Shown here piece by piece: positions 27,201 to 33,507 of a DNA stretch of 64,000 nucleotides. This DNA comes from JBFLYH01 sp964630235 (GTDB taxonomy: Bacteria; Oederibacteriota; JAAXVQ01; JAUVAV01): positions 260,132-324,131 of the forward strand of contig CAZVUO010000004.1 of the NCBI GenBank assembly GCA_964630235.1, given 5' to 3'. Each line of letters begins with the position of its first letter. Position 1 is the first letter of the stretch. Under the pieces are notes generated by a model, which saw only the letters and a program-made list of their open reading frames with translations, was not told the origin of the DNA and did not search any database. A program made the translations under genes and the position numbers.

Positions 27201-28848
27201 AGCTGCCGCCGGGGCCGGTTTCGCGGCTGGCCACCAGGTGTTCCCCGACGTAGTCGTAATGGGAAACGGTCTGCAGACCGTTGTTTTTCGTAAAGACCAC
27301 CTGCTGGGGCTGTTCGCTCTGGCCGCCGAGGTAGGTCGTGGTGCGTACGCCGAACGCCTCCAGGGTTTGGGAGATCCGGAGCCCGCTGTCATCCACTGAA
27401 TAGCTGGTGGGTTCGACCACGCCGCTGTTTTTAATCTTCACTTTCTGGTCGGGCAGTTTGGTTTTGACGTCAAAGCGGGTGAACGTCATGCTTTTGTGGT
27501 CGTAACTCAGACTGCTGACCAGATTCCCCTGCTCGTCATAGGCAAAGTGCGAGAGCTCGAATTCGTTCTCACTGCGGATGCGGTTGCCTTTGGCATCATA
27601 CGTATACTCGGTCCGAAGGCCGTTATCGTCCGTCTTCGCGGTCACGCGTCCGTTGCCGTCATACTCCTTGCGGATCTGCTGGGTAAAAGACTGGGGCCCC
27701 ACGGAAATCGTGACCGTATCCAGCGACGACAGGATATTGCCCTTGTCGTCCAGCACGTAACTGGTCTTGGTCTCCTGGCCTTCTTCCTTGATGCCGATGA
27801 CGCGCCCGGCCAGATCGTAGTAAGTTGTTTTTTCCACGGGCGCTCCGCCTTCGGCCTTCACCGTGTGTTCGAAGCGTGACCGGACCCGGCCGTTTTCATC
27901 CACGGCGTAGGTGTACGTGTGCGTGCCGGTCTTGTCCTGCAGCCGGACCACGCGGCCGCTTTCGTCAAAGTCCTTGACCGCGACGTCCTCCACCGCCTGG
28001 CCGCCGGCCCCCGTGAGCAATTTGCGCTCGGTCTTACGGACCAGCTGCCCCTTGTCATCCACCAGGTTGTCGTGCAGGGTGCGCACGCCGTCTTCGACCG
28101 ATTCCACCAGCTGCCCATTTTTGAAATGCTTGACCTTCACATGCCCGGCCGTGTCGCGTTCAGTGGTGGTGACGATCTCGCCCTGGGCGTCACGCTGGTA
28201 TTCAATGTCGGTCCGCACGCCGTTCTCGTCCACCTTGCTCTGGACGGAGCCGGTGTCGGGTTCCAGGAACACCCGGTAGGTTTTGCCGGTTCCCATTTCC
28301 CGCTCCACGTAGCTCGTGGTTTTGCCGCGGCTGTTTTTCTCGTACTGGCTGTAAAATTTGGTGCCTTGCGCGTTGGTGATCTGGATGATATTCCCCTGAG
28401 GGTCAAAGCTCTTGGTCTCCGTGCCCGCGCGCCCGGTTTTCACCAGCTTGAGCACCGTGCCCTGGCTGGAACGGAAATATTTGGTGCGTGAGATCAGATC
28501 CCCCGAAGCGTCCCGTTCCTCGACCGGCATGCCTTCTTCATAACGCGTGACTTTTCCGTCCTTGTCCTTCACTTCCTGCAGGCGGCCCCGGTCGTCGTAT
28601 TTCCGCACCTCGCCGTCCACGAGGATCACGGTGACCACGGCTTCGCCTTCAGCCAGTTCCACGACCTGGGTGCTTTTAACCTTTTTGCCCATGTCGCGCA
28701 GCTGATCCAGGATGGAATTCAGCAGCCGGTCCGAAGCGGCCTGGGCCAGAGCCAGCGGCCCGAGGACAAGTCCGACAGCGACTGCGCCCAGGATAAGATC
28801 GCGGATGAATCGCGTGGCGTCGAGATGACTTGGACGGTTGGAAGTCAT
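15217..28848 (-). CDS. Giant secreted YD-like tandem-repeat protein (4,543 residues)
   Basis: One uninterrupted frame of 13.6 kb. Residues 1-37 form a signal peptide (hydrophobic 18-36, cut near AQA). About 75-570 is a YD/RHS-like region with many 'YDxxGR' and 'DExG' turns. About 570-1030 holds roughly eight 48-49-residue units marked by 'GFPR'. About 1030-3100 holds some 39 units of 54 residues. About 3100-4200 is Thr/Tyr/Gly-rich, increasingly degenerate repeat. An Ala/Gly/Pro linker follows near 4200-4300, then a second YD block to the end. I found only two cysteines. There is no RHS-core 'PxxxxDPxG' junction, no toxin-like C-terminus and no immunity gene. YD repeats in RHS/teneurin proteins build beta-rich shells, so an elongated extracellular beta structure is the likeliest fold. 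No function is assigned. It has its own promoter, strong AGGAGG site and terminator. Confidence 0.9.
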   Translation of the reverse strand: MTSNRPSHLDATRFIRDLILGAVAVGLVLGPLALAQAASDRLLNSILDQLRDMGKKVKSTQVVELAEGEAVVTVILVDGEVRKYDDRGRLQEVKDKDGKVTRYEEGMPVEERDASGDLISRTKYFRSSQGTVLKLVKTGRAGTETKSFDPQGNIIQITNAQGTKFYSQYEKNSRGKTTSYVEREMGTGKTYRVFLEPDTGSVQSKVDENGVRTDIEYQRDAQGEIVTTTERDTAGHVKVKHFKNGQLVESVEDGVRTLHDNLVDDKGQLVRKTERKLLTGAGGQAVEDVAVKDFDESGRVVRLQDKTGTHTYTYAVDENGRVRSRFEHTVKAEGGAPVEKTTYYDLAGRVIGIKEEGQETKTSYVLDDKGNILSSLDTVTISVGPQSFTQQIRKEYDGNGRVTAKTDDNGLRTEYTYDAKGNRIRSENEFELSHFAYDEQGNLVSSLSYDHKSMTFTRFDVKTKLPDQKVKIKNSGVVEPTSYSVDDSGLRISQTLEAFGVRTTTYLGGQSEQPQQVVFTKNNGLQTVSHYDYVGEHLVASRETGPGGSSQTLYNAYGKPYFVHQEDKWGRAQQTTHQYARGRLTQSLMVDRKGKTTTDYNKFEDPVQITRINQIGFPRRSVEERTYTDGILTESVSRDVKGRSITTFDVNELADTVHRVNHHGFPRQNWVKNVYNTSGELAKSFQRDSRGITRNNYDGDGLMEDSERIDVYGFPKRKFTTYQYQAGELVTSVTDDQRGTAYNKFDEDGLMRETRRVKKFGFPREEFSNFEYDSNGYMTYSESRDANGTTQNYYNIDELVVVSYRENKYGHARQQWTVNEYDDEGFMTVSKETDLKGATITQFNRDALATENLRLDHYGVVYGRNTITTNDYDWEGFLTRALSKNLLTTMEKEFDRDALVQFQMQQDNFGVLDGRYKESYDFEYDGEGRLLTNTSTDDLGTTYSDYDIHGDAVRSRRVATIGLEASRQSFTQAEYEADTGMTTARVSRSLYGITTSHDFDPVTGLESRQVTNNYFGLLATRLTESRVDMDIRHGLTRETLATNAYGRTHTTYDTVTDGPYGVAVASRAINNFGLGYTLDTATVIEADIHTGQNLRTKAQNRYGTTLTEYDSVEGGRHGVATRSYTFNNFGLIATEETYTAIQANTFNGLNEVTVGRNAYGTTVTRYESGETGVALESNAENNFGLGKTLRTHTEITANIFNGLNRETLASNAYGTTLTRYDEQISGVALESDADNNYGLEASRKTRTAITANRNNGLNQETVAVNEYGTTTTEYDDEKYGTAEESLALNNFGLGATRETRTKIYANVFNGLNELTLAANAYGTTVTRYDHQQSGVAEESMAYNNFGLGATRQSRTVITASHDTGLNEKTVAVNEYGATTTFYDDTYGLSVESWAENNFGLGATLVTHTAILGNVYNGLNQVTTGENDYGRTVTYYDDREYGVSLHSDAANKFGILASRRTGTDIDANTWNGLNRTTVARNAYGKTTTTYDDAVYGVSVQSRAENVYGLGASRDTDTLIQANTYNGLNQATFASNAYGETTTLYDDQQSGVSLQSYARNQFGLGATRETLTDIQANTYNGLNEQTYAVNEYGATRTIYDSEEYGVATASYAVNRFGLGATLESQTQIAANVENGLNDYTYAVSAYSSTLTLYDNEDTGVAVQSLALNNYGLLDSRFTHTLVTANHWNGLNQETLASNAYGQTRTYYDSAVYGVATASDANNNVGIGATRQTHTDVTANTWNGLNQETVAVNRYGTTRTEYDQHLTGVALNSVADNHFGLGASRHSETDISANTYNGLNQWTLAASDYGWTYTEYDDDRYGVAEQSLALNQFGLKSTRLTATRIDANIENGLNNHTLARNDYGQTYTVYDNEDYGTARWSLAENNYGLLDTRDTFTTIRANTDTGLNQATVAVNAYGTTATDYDSAATGVALASHAENNYGLGASAVTDSVITANTWNGLNIQTDAVNAYGRSLTLYDEAETGVAEESFGWNNYGLGATRYTETDIDANDWNGLNIRTAARNAYALTVTEFDEDETGKAEYSWAENYFGLGSTRQTATQINASRRNGLNISTRADNAYGTTWTFYDEQQSGAAEWSLALNNFGLGASRLTFTDIDANTFNGMNTRTTAVNLYGRTTTQYDDQDAGVAVSSLAENNFGLHATRITQTSVAANVWNGLNRETTATNDYGTTVTRYDDLQYGTAQNSDADNRYGLGATRHTHTDIAANVWNGLNRETTATNRYGQTVTRYDEHETGVSLDSDAANRFGLLSSRDTHTEIEANAWNGLNEETEAVNDYGTTWTEYESEETGVAERSVAQNVYGLGASRVTFTEIDASIISGLNTRTQAVNAFGTTETQYDDDDYGVALFSHAVNNFGLGASKITDTTIVANTETGLNQYTLGSNNYGTTLTQYDDAVYGTSVASLSWNNFGVEDARVSLAVIDANETTGLNRQTTAVSRYSTVTTNFDDAATGVSEESWTTSNYGLVAARQTYTDVKANAWNGLNQETLATNVYGTTYTRYDDVESGVSLESLANNNFGINASRSTYTEILANRENGLNQQTVATNTYGTTTTFYDDLTYGVAVRSEAENNYGLGASRQTTTYTQANLANGLNTRTLAVNDYGWTETFYENQSVGTADWSRAHNNFGLGATRDTVTDVTASAVNGLNVQTISYSAYGTTVTNYESAVYGTADTSTTYNNFGLDATRVTSTDITASPDTGLNIQTEAWSAYSYTRTNYDYLDSGTALPGSFTRNNYGLGATRETTTTKLLVNKFNGLNRETETTNAYGKTTTVFDAEETGLALYSDAANNYGIGLTRNTHTVNNANPWNGLNQATLATNGYGTTITLYDDQTHGQALESFAATNYGLLSTRTTHTLLDARTDNGLNNSSVAYNDYSLTVTNYDGADTGKATSSDSLQNWGLLSVRFTHTDIYANDFTGQNVRTVAANQNGRTESFYKWQGSGVIDYSVSDNNYGAIGSRHATTTFKVNESTGVNEWSFSTAHDKNNPSKILSKTKTFYDPVYGTNTRSESENMYGARLASPTTTTFTTDKWTGINRWSTAVNGLSTTTTEYDAVYGKAEASVADNYRGATFGRHVETIIDASEVTGLNRATYSHSMLSDSWTEYDANGLQDMAVTKMNEGITLGYAVWTLNDYTMDAWTGLMAQSTAMNNLGTTYANYDANGFIDTSWNYSVYGLVYGTYTDYTPDLDTGFNATSVSTAYSAINTSQAISTTTSYYDGHGMAWKAVTSATTGPNSAKVKTSIMTNDIETGVKTYTSTTCGLSDSQTWSNVKGVDIKTITNSYLGPYAGRTTTDWTVRYDADTGIRRESYSESGLNRTRSYFTAHGLPVAGVYQQKRSFYGAAEGAYYEETEVADSSGEDLHWSGNPKKTVSRTAISITENYNDVNGFTYASWAGNMYGAAGDALTYTTYAVNPDTGLNSSSTQYKYSSPGNRYGEARTYSTYDGTFGVATYTKAWNKKGDVTETSTGFNHSTGMTNSSVTTGKNEYRHTGGSFDSNGRKGSATTSQKSGKDSTETYNSTYWYNNWTGLLTKETRSGSQNKTVYYDAHGVENSSYGENSSYPGGQARDVTRYYGTSNMGDPTTAAVTYSGAGYGETVTIVQHDLSRANENQDRLAMMPTWAEVTYNYGNFVTDATVIYNMTENGPIAATVTDNQGSEVWIINNGYEQSAIQTRSRVNNDGSTFTWVYTDTPTGPFHTSADISYTLYMGTHTGVGTETYTSSGILTRQVLNNNETWDETITFQNDGTYVTTATGRREDGVNTSYSYTGVNEIATSSDDKGVTTWDPATQRRTSTTGGLGTFTYTYSGAAVIGIQGEAAAGGQVKMDQYWNLREWTDSKGVVHSYTPATKNKAYVTQATETFTDSKGTVWTGTVHYKSAGFYFDHSTLKATNAKLDSQAADNTVTMDKAKAFAFLKTLIAKYNTEKETFSWKAPDDPTDPNPGMQQAIMGTLFPLRKTLAEYKLAAFTLDDVTGYGDIEMKTEADGTVAVYYNNIRYLDRQFVKKARYRPVVESRTYTVISDTQPATGDYRNMQKYNNKFYTGDIGNEIAVKSSRQVVTGTKTETYFVEIIADDPSTEENEYREIEHAQQAYNQLNQPLYQSRTREVTLYSTQWTMIEKHWFKKEDGWMWVDAGVDSEQYHADVLSQKTVTYAAAPFGAEGLATASATNLRKYRTSSGNKAGGASLAGGLAVPADSGKGRAQGAAEPAQGVAETIGKALASTVPGTMAQAVTDTYQRVFGAAYESSLLKRLLGASLANPVVEEVRANLAGAPAAAPDADIALQVDKNVQQAAEFKRDEQGRVVQAVDQRGLTHDFKYEPQGFSQTIQYGDRTLCVRFYDNDGRLQTENVDGRSRVFNYAADGQMKLTEHTAAGAVTMEYDADGRLLQFSQGSQKTVYQYTNQENNAYTATVFGPTGAFLESRHYQNGKLVSKKTAAGSVVKYDYLSDQDGKVLAVTQEVTDTDGAKTYLKYNSDGRLITATGKHAERVVKMAEEGTLSEAAFKFELLGKDPFEEQRLEGLRLNQQPAFAPFKP
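19545..25760 (-). repeat. Array of about 39 coding repeats of 162 bp (54 aa)
   Basis: The unit begins 'NGLN', then has T, A and N at fixed spacing, 'YGxTxT', 'YD', 'GVAxxS', 'NNFGLGATR', 'T.T.I.AN' and the next 'NGLN'. Exact 54-codon spacing holds for the copies I counted. Units differ at many positions in both protein and DNA, so there is no recent expansion and no frame shift across 6.2 kb. The last few copies towards the protein C-terminus (19.5-20.1 kb) have insertions or lost motifs. Confidence 0.9.
26120..27140 (-). repeat. Array of 48-49-residue 'GFPR' coding repeats
   Basis: About eight units in the same giant gene follow the order 'GFPR', a Y-rich strand, 'GxLxxS', 'RDxxGxT', 'YD', 'DGLM'. 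The units towards the 54-residue array change stepwise: GFPR, then GHAR, G..YGR, G..DGR, GLEASR and FGLLATR. The two arrays therefore look like one repeat family at different stages. Confidence 0.75.
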
Positions 28849-28925
28849 ACTCGCTCCCTCCTCAATTGCTGGGAAATTTTTGCAAAAACCCAGATAAATA
28901 CGTCAATTTATTATCTTTCGATTGA

Positions 28926-28954
28926 AGTATATCATAGGAAAAACGCCTTTGCAA
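28926..28954 (-). promoter_or_regulatory. Sigma70-like promoter of the giant repeat gene
   Basis: On the minus strand: -35 TTGCAA (28949-28954), 17-bp spacer, -10 TATACT (28926-28931), in an AT-rich 255-bp gap unlike its GC-rich surroundings. Predicted leader about 70 nt, ending in GAGGAGG eight nt before the ATG at 28848. The remaining gap up to ispF (28960-29103) shows no gene. Confidence 0.75.
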
Positions 28955-29103
28955 ATGAGGGGGTCATTTAAAACCTTTTATTATCAATGGTTTTCTTTGA
29001 TTTGGGAGTCCGGAGGGTGTGCTGTAAAAAACCATGATTTTCGGGTGTTGGAATAATCCCTTGTTTTCAACGCTGTTGGGGAATGCCGGAAAAAGAAGGG
29101 ATA

Positions 29104-29616
29104 TCAGGACTTTTGAGACAACCGGGGAGCATTATTTTGCACTAAAGCTACCGCAAAAGCAGCCAGCCCCTCCTTCCGGCCCACAGTACCCAGGCCTTCG
29201 TTCGTGGTGGCTTTCACCGCGACCTGGTCAGGGTGGATGTTCAGCGCGCGGGCGATGCGGCGGCGCATGAGAGGAACCTGGCCCGCGATTTTCGGCGCTT
29301 CGGCAACCAGAGTGCAGTCCACGTTCATGATGCCGAAACCCCGGCGGTCCAGCTGTTTTCCCACCAGAGCGAGAAATTCCAGCGAATCGCGGCCGCGATT
29401 TTTTAAATCGGTGTTCGGAAACCAAGTTCCGATGTCAGCCAAGCCTGCGGCGCCCAGCAAGGCGTCGCAGGCCGCGTGCAGCAGCACATCCGCGTCTGAA
29501 TGGCCTTGCAAGGTGAAGCCCGCGCGCGGAAACGTCACGCCGCCGAGCCGAAGCCTGCGGCCGGTCCGTACCGGCCCGCACGGGTGCACGTCGTAGCCAA
29601 AGCCCACGCGGAACAC
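29104..29616 (-). CDS. ispF: 2-C-methyl-D-erythritol 2,4-cyclodiphosphate synthase
   Basis: An MEP-pathway enzyme that forms the cyclic diphosphate with loss of CMP; a zinc-dependent trimer. I place the start at GTG 29616, giving 170 residues that begin VFRVGFGYDVHP and align with the family's 'xRxGxGxDxH'. A start at 29676 would overlap ispD by 52 nt. Metal ligands are in 'YDVH' and 'GHSDADVLLHA', followed by 'DIGTWFP' and 'KATTNEGLG'. It lies 8 nt after ispD and is the last gene of the dnaB-to-ispF run. Confidence 0.94.
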   Translation of the reverse strand: MFRVGFGYDVHPCGPVRTGRRLRLGGVTFPRAGFTLQGHSDADVLLHAACDALLGAAGLADIGTWFPNTDLKNRGRDSLEFLALVGKQLDRRGFGIMNVDCTLVAEAPKIAGQVPLMRRRIARALNIHPDQVAVKATTNEGLGTVGRKEGLAAFAVALVQNNAPRLSQKS

Positions 29617-29624
29617 GGAACCCG

Positions 29625-30341
29625 TTACGCGCCCTGGCAGGCTTCGCTTCTGAGTCCTTTGACGTTCAGCCACCATCCGGCCAACTCCAAATCATAAGGT
29701 CTGGTGATCTTAAAGTTCATCGCTTCCCCTTCGACCACGGTCACCGGCTGCCCGGCAAATTCCACCAGCCCCGCGTCATCGGTCGCAGTCTGATTCTCCT
29801 GCCAGGCGCGCTGGTAGGCCTGCCGCAGCACTGCGGCCCTGAATCCCTGCGGCGTCTGCACGGCCACCAGGCTGCGCCGGTCCACGGTGCTTTCGATGCG
29901 CCCCTCCGTATTCACGCGCTTCAGGGTATCCACGATCGGAAGCCCGGGAAGGGCCGCGCCCGACCCCGCGGCCGCTTCAGCCACGCGGCGAATAAGCGCC
30001 GCGCTCGCGAAGGGCCGGGCCGCGTCGTGAATCAGCACCAGTTCCGCGTCCGGGGGCAGGCAGTCCATGCCGTTGCGCACCGAATCCTGCCGCCGGGGTC
30101 CGGCCTCGACGATCTCCCGCACCTTCCCCCCGGCCGGAAGCTGCCGGACGATTTTCCACGCCCGGTCGTTCTGGCCGGCGGGCGCCACCAGCACCACGCC
30201 CGAAACCTCGGGAAGCGCGGCAATGGTGTTCAGACTATAGGTAAAGAGCGGCTGGCCTGCCAGCGGGAGGAAGGCTTTGGGTTCGGGGTGGAGCATGCGC
30301 CGCCCCTGCCCGCCGGCAACCAGGATCACGTCCCATTTCAT
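29625..30341 (-). CDS. ispD: 2-C-methyl-D-erythritol 4-phosphate cytidylyltransferase
   Basis: Couples MEP to CTP in isoprenoid precursor synthesis; 238 residues. The nucleotide-binding 'AGGQGRRM' is at 9-16, 'IHDAARPF' carries the metal aspartate, and 'VQTPQGF' and 'ATDDAGLVE' are the family motifs. Only IspD and IspF of the pathway are present here; ispE, G, H and dxs/dxr must be elsewhere. It is separated from radA by 25 nt. Confidence 0.96.
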   Translation of the reverse strand: MKWDVILVAGGQGRRMLHPEPKAFLPLAGQPLFTYSLNTIAALPEVSGVVLVAPAGQNDRAWKIVRQLPAGGKVREIVEAGPRRQDSVRNGMDCLPPDAELVLIHDAARPFASAALIRRVAEAAAGSGAALPGLPIVDTLKRVNTEGRIESTVDRRSLVAVQTPQGFRAAVLRQAYQRAWQENQTATDDAGLVEFAGQPVTVVEGEAMNFKITRPYDLELAGWWLNVKGLRSEACQGA

Positions 30342-30366
30342 GGTCCGCTCGTCTCCTTTTTTGAAA

Positions 30367-31746
30367 TCACGCGCGGATGGCGGCCAGCGCTTCGGAGAGC
30401 GTGGCCACGCCCACCGCTTCCAGCGCCAGCGGCGCTTTCAAGTCCGCGAGATTCTGGCGGGGCAGCAGGCAGCGCTGGAATCCCAGCTGCTGCGCTTCCT
30501 GGCAGCGCCGCTCCACCTGCGTGACGGCGCGCACGTCTCCGCCCAGGCTCACTTCCCCCATGACAGCCAATGACGGCGGCAGGGCCTGGTCCCGAAGGCT
30601 GGAGGCCACGGCCAAGGCCACGGCCAGGTCCATGGCCGGTTCCATAACCGTAAGCCCGCCGGCCACCGACAAAAACACGTCCTGGCCGCCAACCGAAATC
30701 CCGGCGCGCCGGTCCAGCACGGCCAGCAGCAGGCAGCAGCGGTTGTAATCCAAGCCCGAGACCCGCCGCTGGGGAACACCGAAATAAGCCGTGGCGGTCA
30801 GGGCTTGAATCTCCACGAGCAGGGGCCGCGTGCCTTCGAGGCTCACGGCCACGGCCGAGCCCGCCGCGCCCGCGTGGCGCTCCTTGAGCAGCCAGCGGGA
30901 GGGATCGGGGACGGTTTGCAGCCCGTTAGCCGCCATCTCGAACAGGCCGACCTCGTTCGTGGAACCGAAGCGGTTCTTCGCGGTGCGCAGCACGCGGTAT
31001 CCCTGCTGCCGGTCGCCTTCAAAATACAGCACCGTGTCCACCAGGTGTTCCAGCACCCGCGGCCCGGCGAGCAGCCCTTCCTTGGTCACGTGGCCGACCA
31101 GCAAAACGGCCGGGCCGCCTTCCGCTTTGGCGCAGGCCAGCAGCGCCTGTCCGCATTCGCGGATCTGGCTCACGGATCCCGGCACCGCGCCCTGGTCCGG
31201 ATGGGTGAGGGTCTGGATGGAATCAATGACCGCCACGGCCGGCCGCTGGGCCGCGATGGCGCCCAGGATCTCGTCCAGCCGCGTTTCGCACAGCAGCCAG
31301 AGCGCATCGGGCGCGGGTCCCAGGCGTTCCGCCCGCAGGCTGATCTGGCCGGCCGATTCTTCCCCGCTCACGTACAGCACGGGCGTTCCGGACTGCGCCA
31401 GGCTGAAGGCGGCCTGCAGCAGCAAAGTGGATTTGCCGATGCCCGGATCGCCGCCGATGAGGACGAGCGACCCCGGCACCAGGCCGCCGCCCAGAACGCG
31501 GTCGAACTCCTCCAGGCCGGTCCGCTGTCTGGCCGCGTCCTGCCGCCCCACCTCGCGCAGTCGAAGCGGCGGCCGGCTGGGGACAGCCGGCGTCCGTCCT
31601 CCTGCCGGGGTCCTCGCGGCCTGCCGCTCTTCCGCAAAAGAATTCCAGGCGCCGCAGGCCGGACACCGGCCCAGCCATTTGGGCGACTGCTGGCCGCAGG
31701 ACTGGCAGGCGAATAGGATTTTGTCCTTGGCCGGCCGGGCGCTCAT
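30367..31746 (-). CDS. radA: DNA repair protein RadA (Sms)
   Basis: A RecA-related ATPase that helps branch migration in recombinational repair; 459 residues. It has an N-terminal four-cysteine zinc finger (C14, C17, C28, C31), Walker A 'GGDPGIGKST' near 98-107, the RadA-specific 'KNRFGST' near 257, and a C-terminal Lon-like domain ('DLAVALAVASS'). Its start overlaps the mlaD stop by ATGA. Confidence 0.97.
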   Translation of the reverse strand: MSARPAKDKILFACQSCGQQSPKWLGRCPACGAWNSFAEERQAARTPAGGRTPAVPSRPPLRLREVGRQDAARQRTGLEEFDRVLGGGLVPGSLVLIGGDPGIGKSTLLLQAAFSLAQSGTPVLYVSGEESAGQISLRAERLGPAPDALWLLCETRLDEILGAIAAQRPAVAVIDSIQTLTHPDQGAVPGSVSQIRECGQALLACAKAEGGPAVLLVGHVTKEGLLAGPRVLEHLVDTVLYFEGDRQQGYRVLRTAKNRFGSTNEVGLFEMAANGLQTVPDPSRWLLKERHAGAAGSAVAVSLEGTRPLLVEIQALTATAYFGVPQRRVSGLDYNRCCLLLAVLDRRAGISVGGQDVFLSVAGGLTVMEPAMDLAVALAVASSLRDQALPPSLAVMGEVSLGGDVRAVTQVERRCQEAQQLGFQRCLLPRQNLADLKAPLALEAVGVATLSEALAAIRA

Positions 31747-32609
31747 TGCTTCCAGAACAACTTCCAGGGATTTTCCTTCAAGTCCCGCACGAAGATTTTC
31801 AGGTTGCGCGCCATTTCCTTGTCGTTGAGCAGCGCGCCCAGGGGCGCATCGGTCCGCTCCAGGTTGCTCACCTGGGCATCCAGGCGCGTGGAGAGCGAGC
31901 GGAGTTTCTCAAGCGTCACTTCGATGTTCTTGCGGTTGTCCGCGGACAGCAGTTGTTCGAGTTCACTGGTCACGTTCTCCATCTCCGCGGTGAGACGGTT
32001 GACGGATTTGGCCGCCACGGTGAAATCGCCGACCGAGCGGTTAATGTTTTTCTCGTTCACCTCGACCAGGCGATCCAGGCGCTTGGAAAGGCTGCTGAAG
32101 TTTTTCATCATGTCGCCGAAGGAGGTTTTCAGTTCCGGGTCTCCGAGAAGCATCTTGATCGAGTCCGCCACCTGACCCAGACGCTGAAAAGCCTTGTCAA
32201 TATTGGTCGGTTCCACACCCTCGACGTGATCGTTCTCGACGAAAAACTCGCCCGTATCCTCGGCGGTCACGACGTTGAGATATTTGTCCCCCATGAGCCC
32301 CTTGGAAAGGATTTGGAACTTCGCGGTCTTGGGGATCTTGACGTCGTGGTTGACCATGACCTTCAGCTGAATCCGTTCGCCCTGCACGTCAATGGTTTCC
32401 ACGCTGCCGATCTTCACCCCGCCTCCAATCACCACGTCCGCCTGGGGTTTGATGGCGTCCACGAATTGGAAGGAAACGTAGATCGGGTACCCGGCCTTGC
32501 CGAACCGGACCTTTTCAACCGTAAAGATGATGACAGCCAACAGCACCAGGGAAATGCCAGCCATGATCCCCACCTTGAGTTCCAGGGCCGTGGTTTTCTT
32601 CTGCGCCAT
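31743..32609 (-). CDS. mlaD: MCE-domain lipid transport protein MlaD
   Basis: A 288-residue protein with one N-terminal membrane helix (about 12-31) and an MCE domain (about 38-115, 'VVIGGGVKIGSV', 'GLMGDKYL'). A long helical C-terminal part (130-288) probably forms the coiled tube or ring extension of longer MCE proteins. It holds phospholipid between the inner-membrane MlaFE transporter and the envelope. E. coli MlaD is about 180 residues, so the tail is longer here. It lies 11 nt after mlaF. Confidence 0.93.
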   Translation of the reverse strand: MAQKKTTALELKVGIMAGISLVLLAVIIFTVEKVRFGKAGYPIYVSFQFVDAIKPQADVVIGGGVKIGSVETIDVQGERIQLKVMVNHDVKIPKTAKFQILSKGLMGDKYLNVVTAEDTGEFFVENDHVEGVEPTNIDKAFQRLGQVADSIKMLLGDPELKTSFGDMMKNFSSLSKRLDRLVEVNEKNINRSVGDFTVAAKSVNRLTAEMENVTSELEQLLSADNRKNIEVTLEKLRSLSTRLDAQVSNLERTDAPLGALLNDKEMARNLKIFVRDLKENPWKLFWKQ

Positions 32610-32620
32610 AGCGATGCCTC

Positions 32621-33367
32621 CTACAACAAGCTGATCGGCCCTTGGGCCGAACCGGTAATGAACTGGCGGACCAGCGGATTGCTGGAGCGCTTGATTTGAG
32701 CCGGGGTTCCCACGCCGACAATTTGGCCGTCATGCAGCATGGCGATGCGGTCGGCGATCTTGTACGCGCTGACCATGTCGTGGGTCACGGCGATGCTGGT
32801 CACGTGCAGCTTCTCGTCCATATCCACGATCAGGTCGTTGATGGCGTCCGCCATGATGGGATCAATGCCGGTCGTGGGTTCGTCGTACAGGATGAACTCC
32901 GGGTCCATGGCAATGGCGCGGGCCAGGGCCACGCGCTTCTTCATGCCTCCCGACAGCTCGGACGGCGACAACGTTTCGATGTCCTTGAGCCCCACCAGGG
33001 CCAGCTTGGCCCGGACCACGCGGCGGATTTCCTCCTCGGACAGGCGCTTCATCCGGCGCAAGCCGAAGCTGACATTGTCCTCCACGCTCAGGGAGTCGAA
33101 CAGCGCGGCGCCCTGAAAGAGCATGCCAAAGCGGCGCCGGTGCTTAACCTGCGCCTCCTCGGAGGCGTGCGTGATGTCCTGGTCGTCCACCAGGATCCGG
33201 CCCTCGTCCGGTTCGACCAGGTTCAAGATGCATTTCAGCAGCACGCTCTTGCCGCCGCCGGAGCGCCCGATGATGACCATGGTTTCGCCCTTGCGGATCT
33301 CCAGGTTGACGCCGCGCAGCACATGGTTGCCCCCGAAAGATTTATGCAGGTTTTCGATGCGCAGCAC
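32621..33367 (-). CDS. mlaF: ABC transporter ATPase MlaF
   Basis: The ATPase of the Mla lipid transporter, 248 residues. Walker A 'GRSGGGKSVLLK', signature 'LSGGMKKRVALAR', Walker B 'FILYDEPTTGIDP' and the switch 'VTHD' are intact. The start is GTG 33367 with AGGGGAG six nt upstream. Unlike the compact mla operons of E. coli, mlaE and mlaF are split here by 140 bp carrying structured element copy 2, whose hairpin ends 14 nt before this GTG. Confidence 0.95.
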   Translation of the reverse strand: MLRIENLHKSFGGNHVLRGVNLEIRKGETMVIIGRSGGGKSVLLKCILNLVEPDEGRILVDDQDITHASEEAQVKHRRRFGMLFQGAALFDSLSVEDNVSFGLRRMKRLSEEEIRRVVRAKLALVGLKDIETLSPSELSGGMKKRVALARAIAMDPEFILYDEPTTGIDPIMADAINDLIVDMDEKLHVTSIAVTHDMVSAYKIADRIAMLHDGQIVGVGTPAQIKRSSNPLVRQFITGSAQGPISLL

Positions 33368-33381
33368 GTGCCGCTCCCCTG

Positions 33382-33490
33382 GAAGCCTGAGCCGGACCCG
33401 GCTCAGGCTTCAGAGCATTTGAGATTCGAAAGCCGAAAGTAGATCGATCTCAAAGGCGGTCTACTTTCTACTCTCGACTTTCTACTTTCA
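33382..33490 (-). repeat. Structured intergenic element, copy 2 (mlaF leader)
   Basis: A perfect 12-bp hairpin, GAAGCCTGAGCC (33382-33393) with GGCTCAGGCTTC (33400-33411), is followed by AGAGCATT. An inverted repeat pairs GCATTTGAGAT (33415-33425) with ATCTCAAAGGC (33447-33457) at 10 of 11 positions. A purine-rich/pyrimidine-rich pair (GAAAGCCGAAAGTAGA and CTACTTTCTACTCTCGAC) extends to about 33490. Confidence 0.75.
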
Positions 33491-33507
33491 GAAGGCCTCC
33501 CAGTCTG

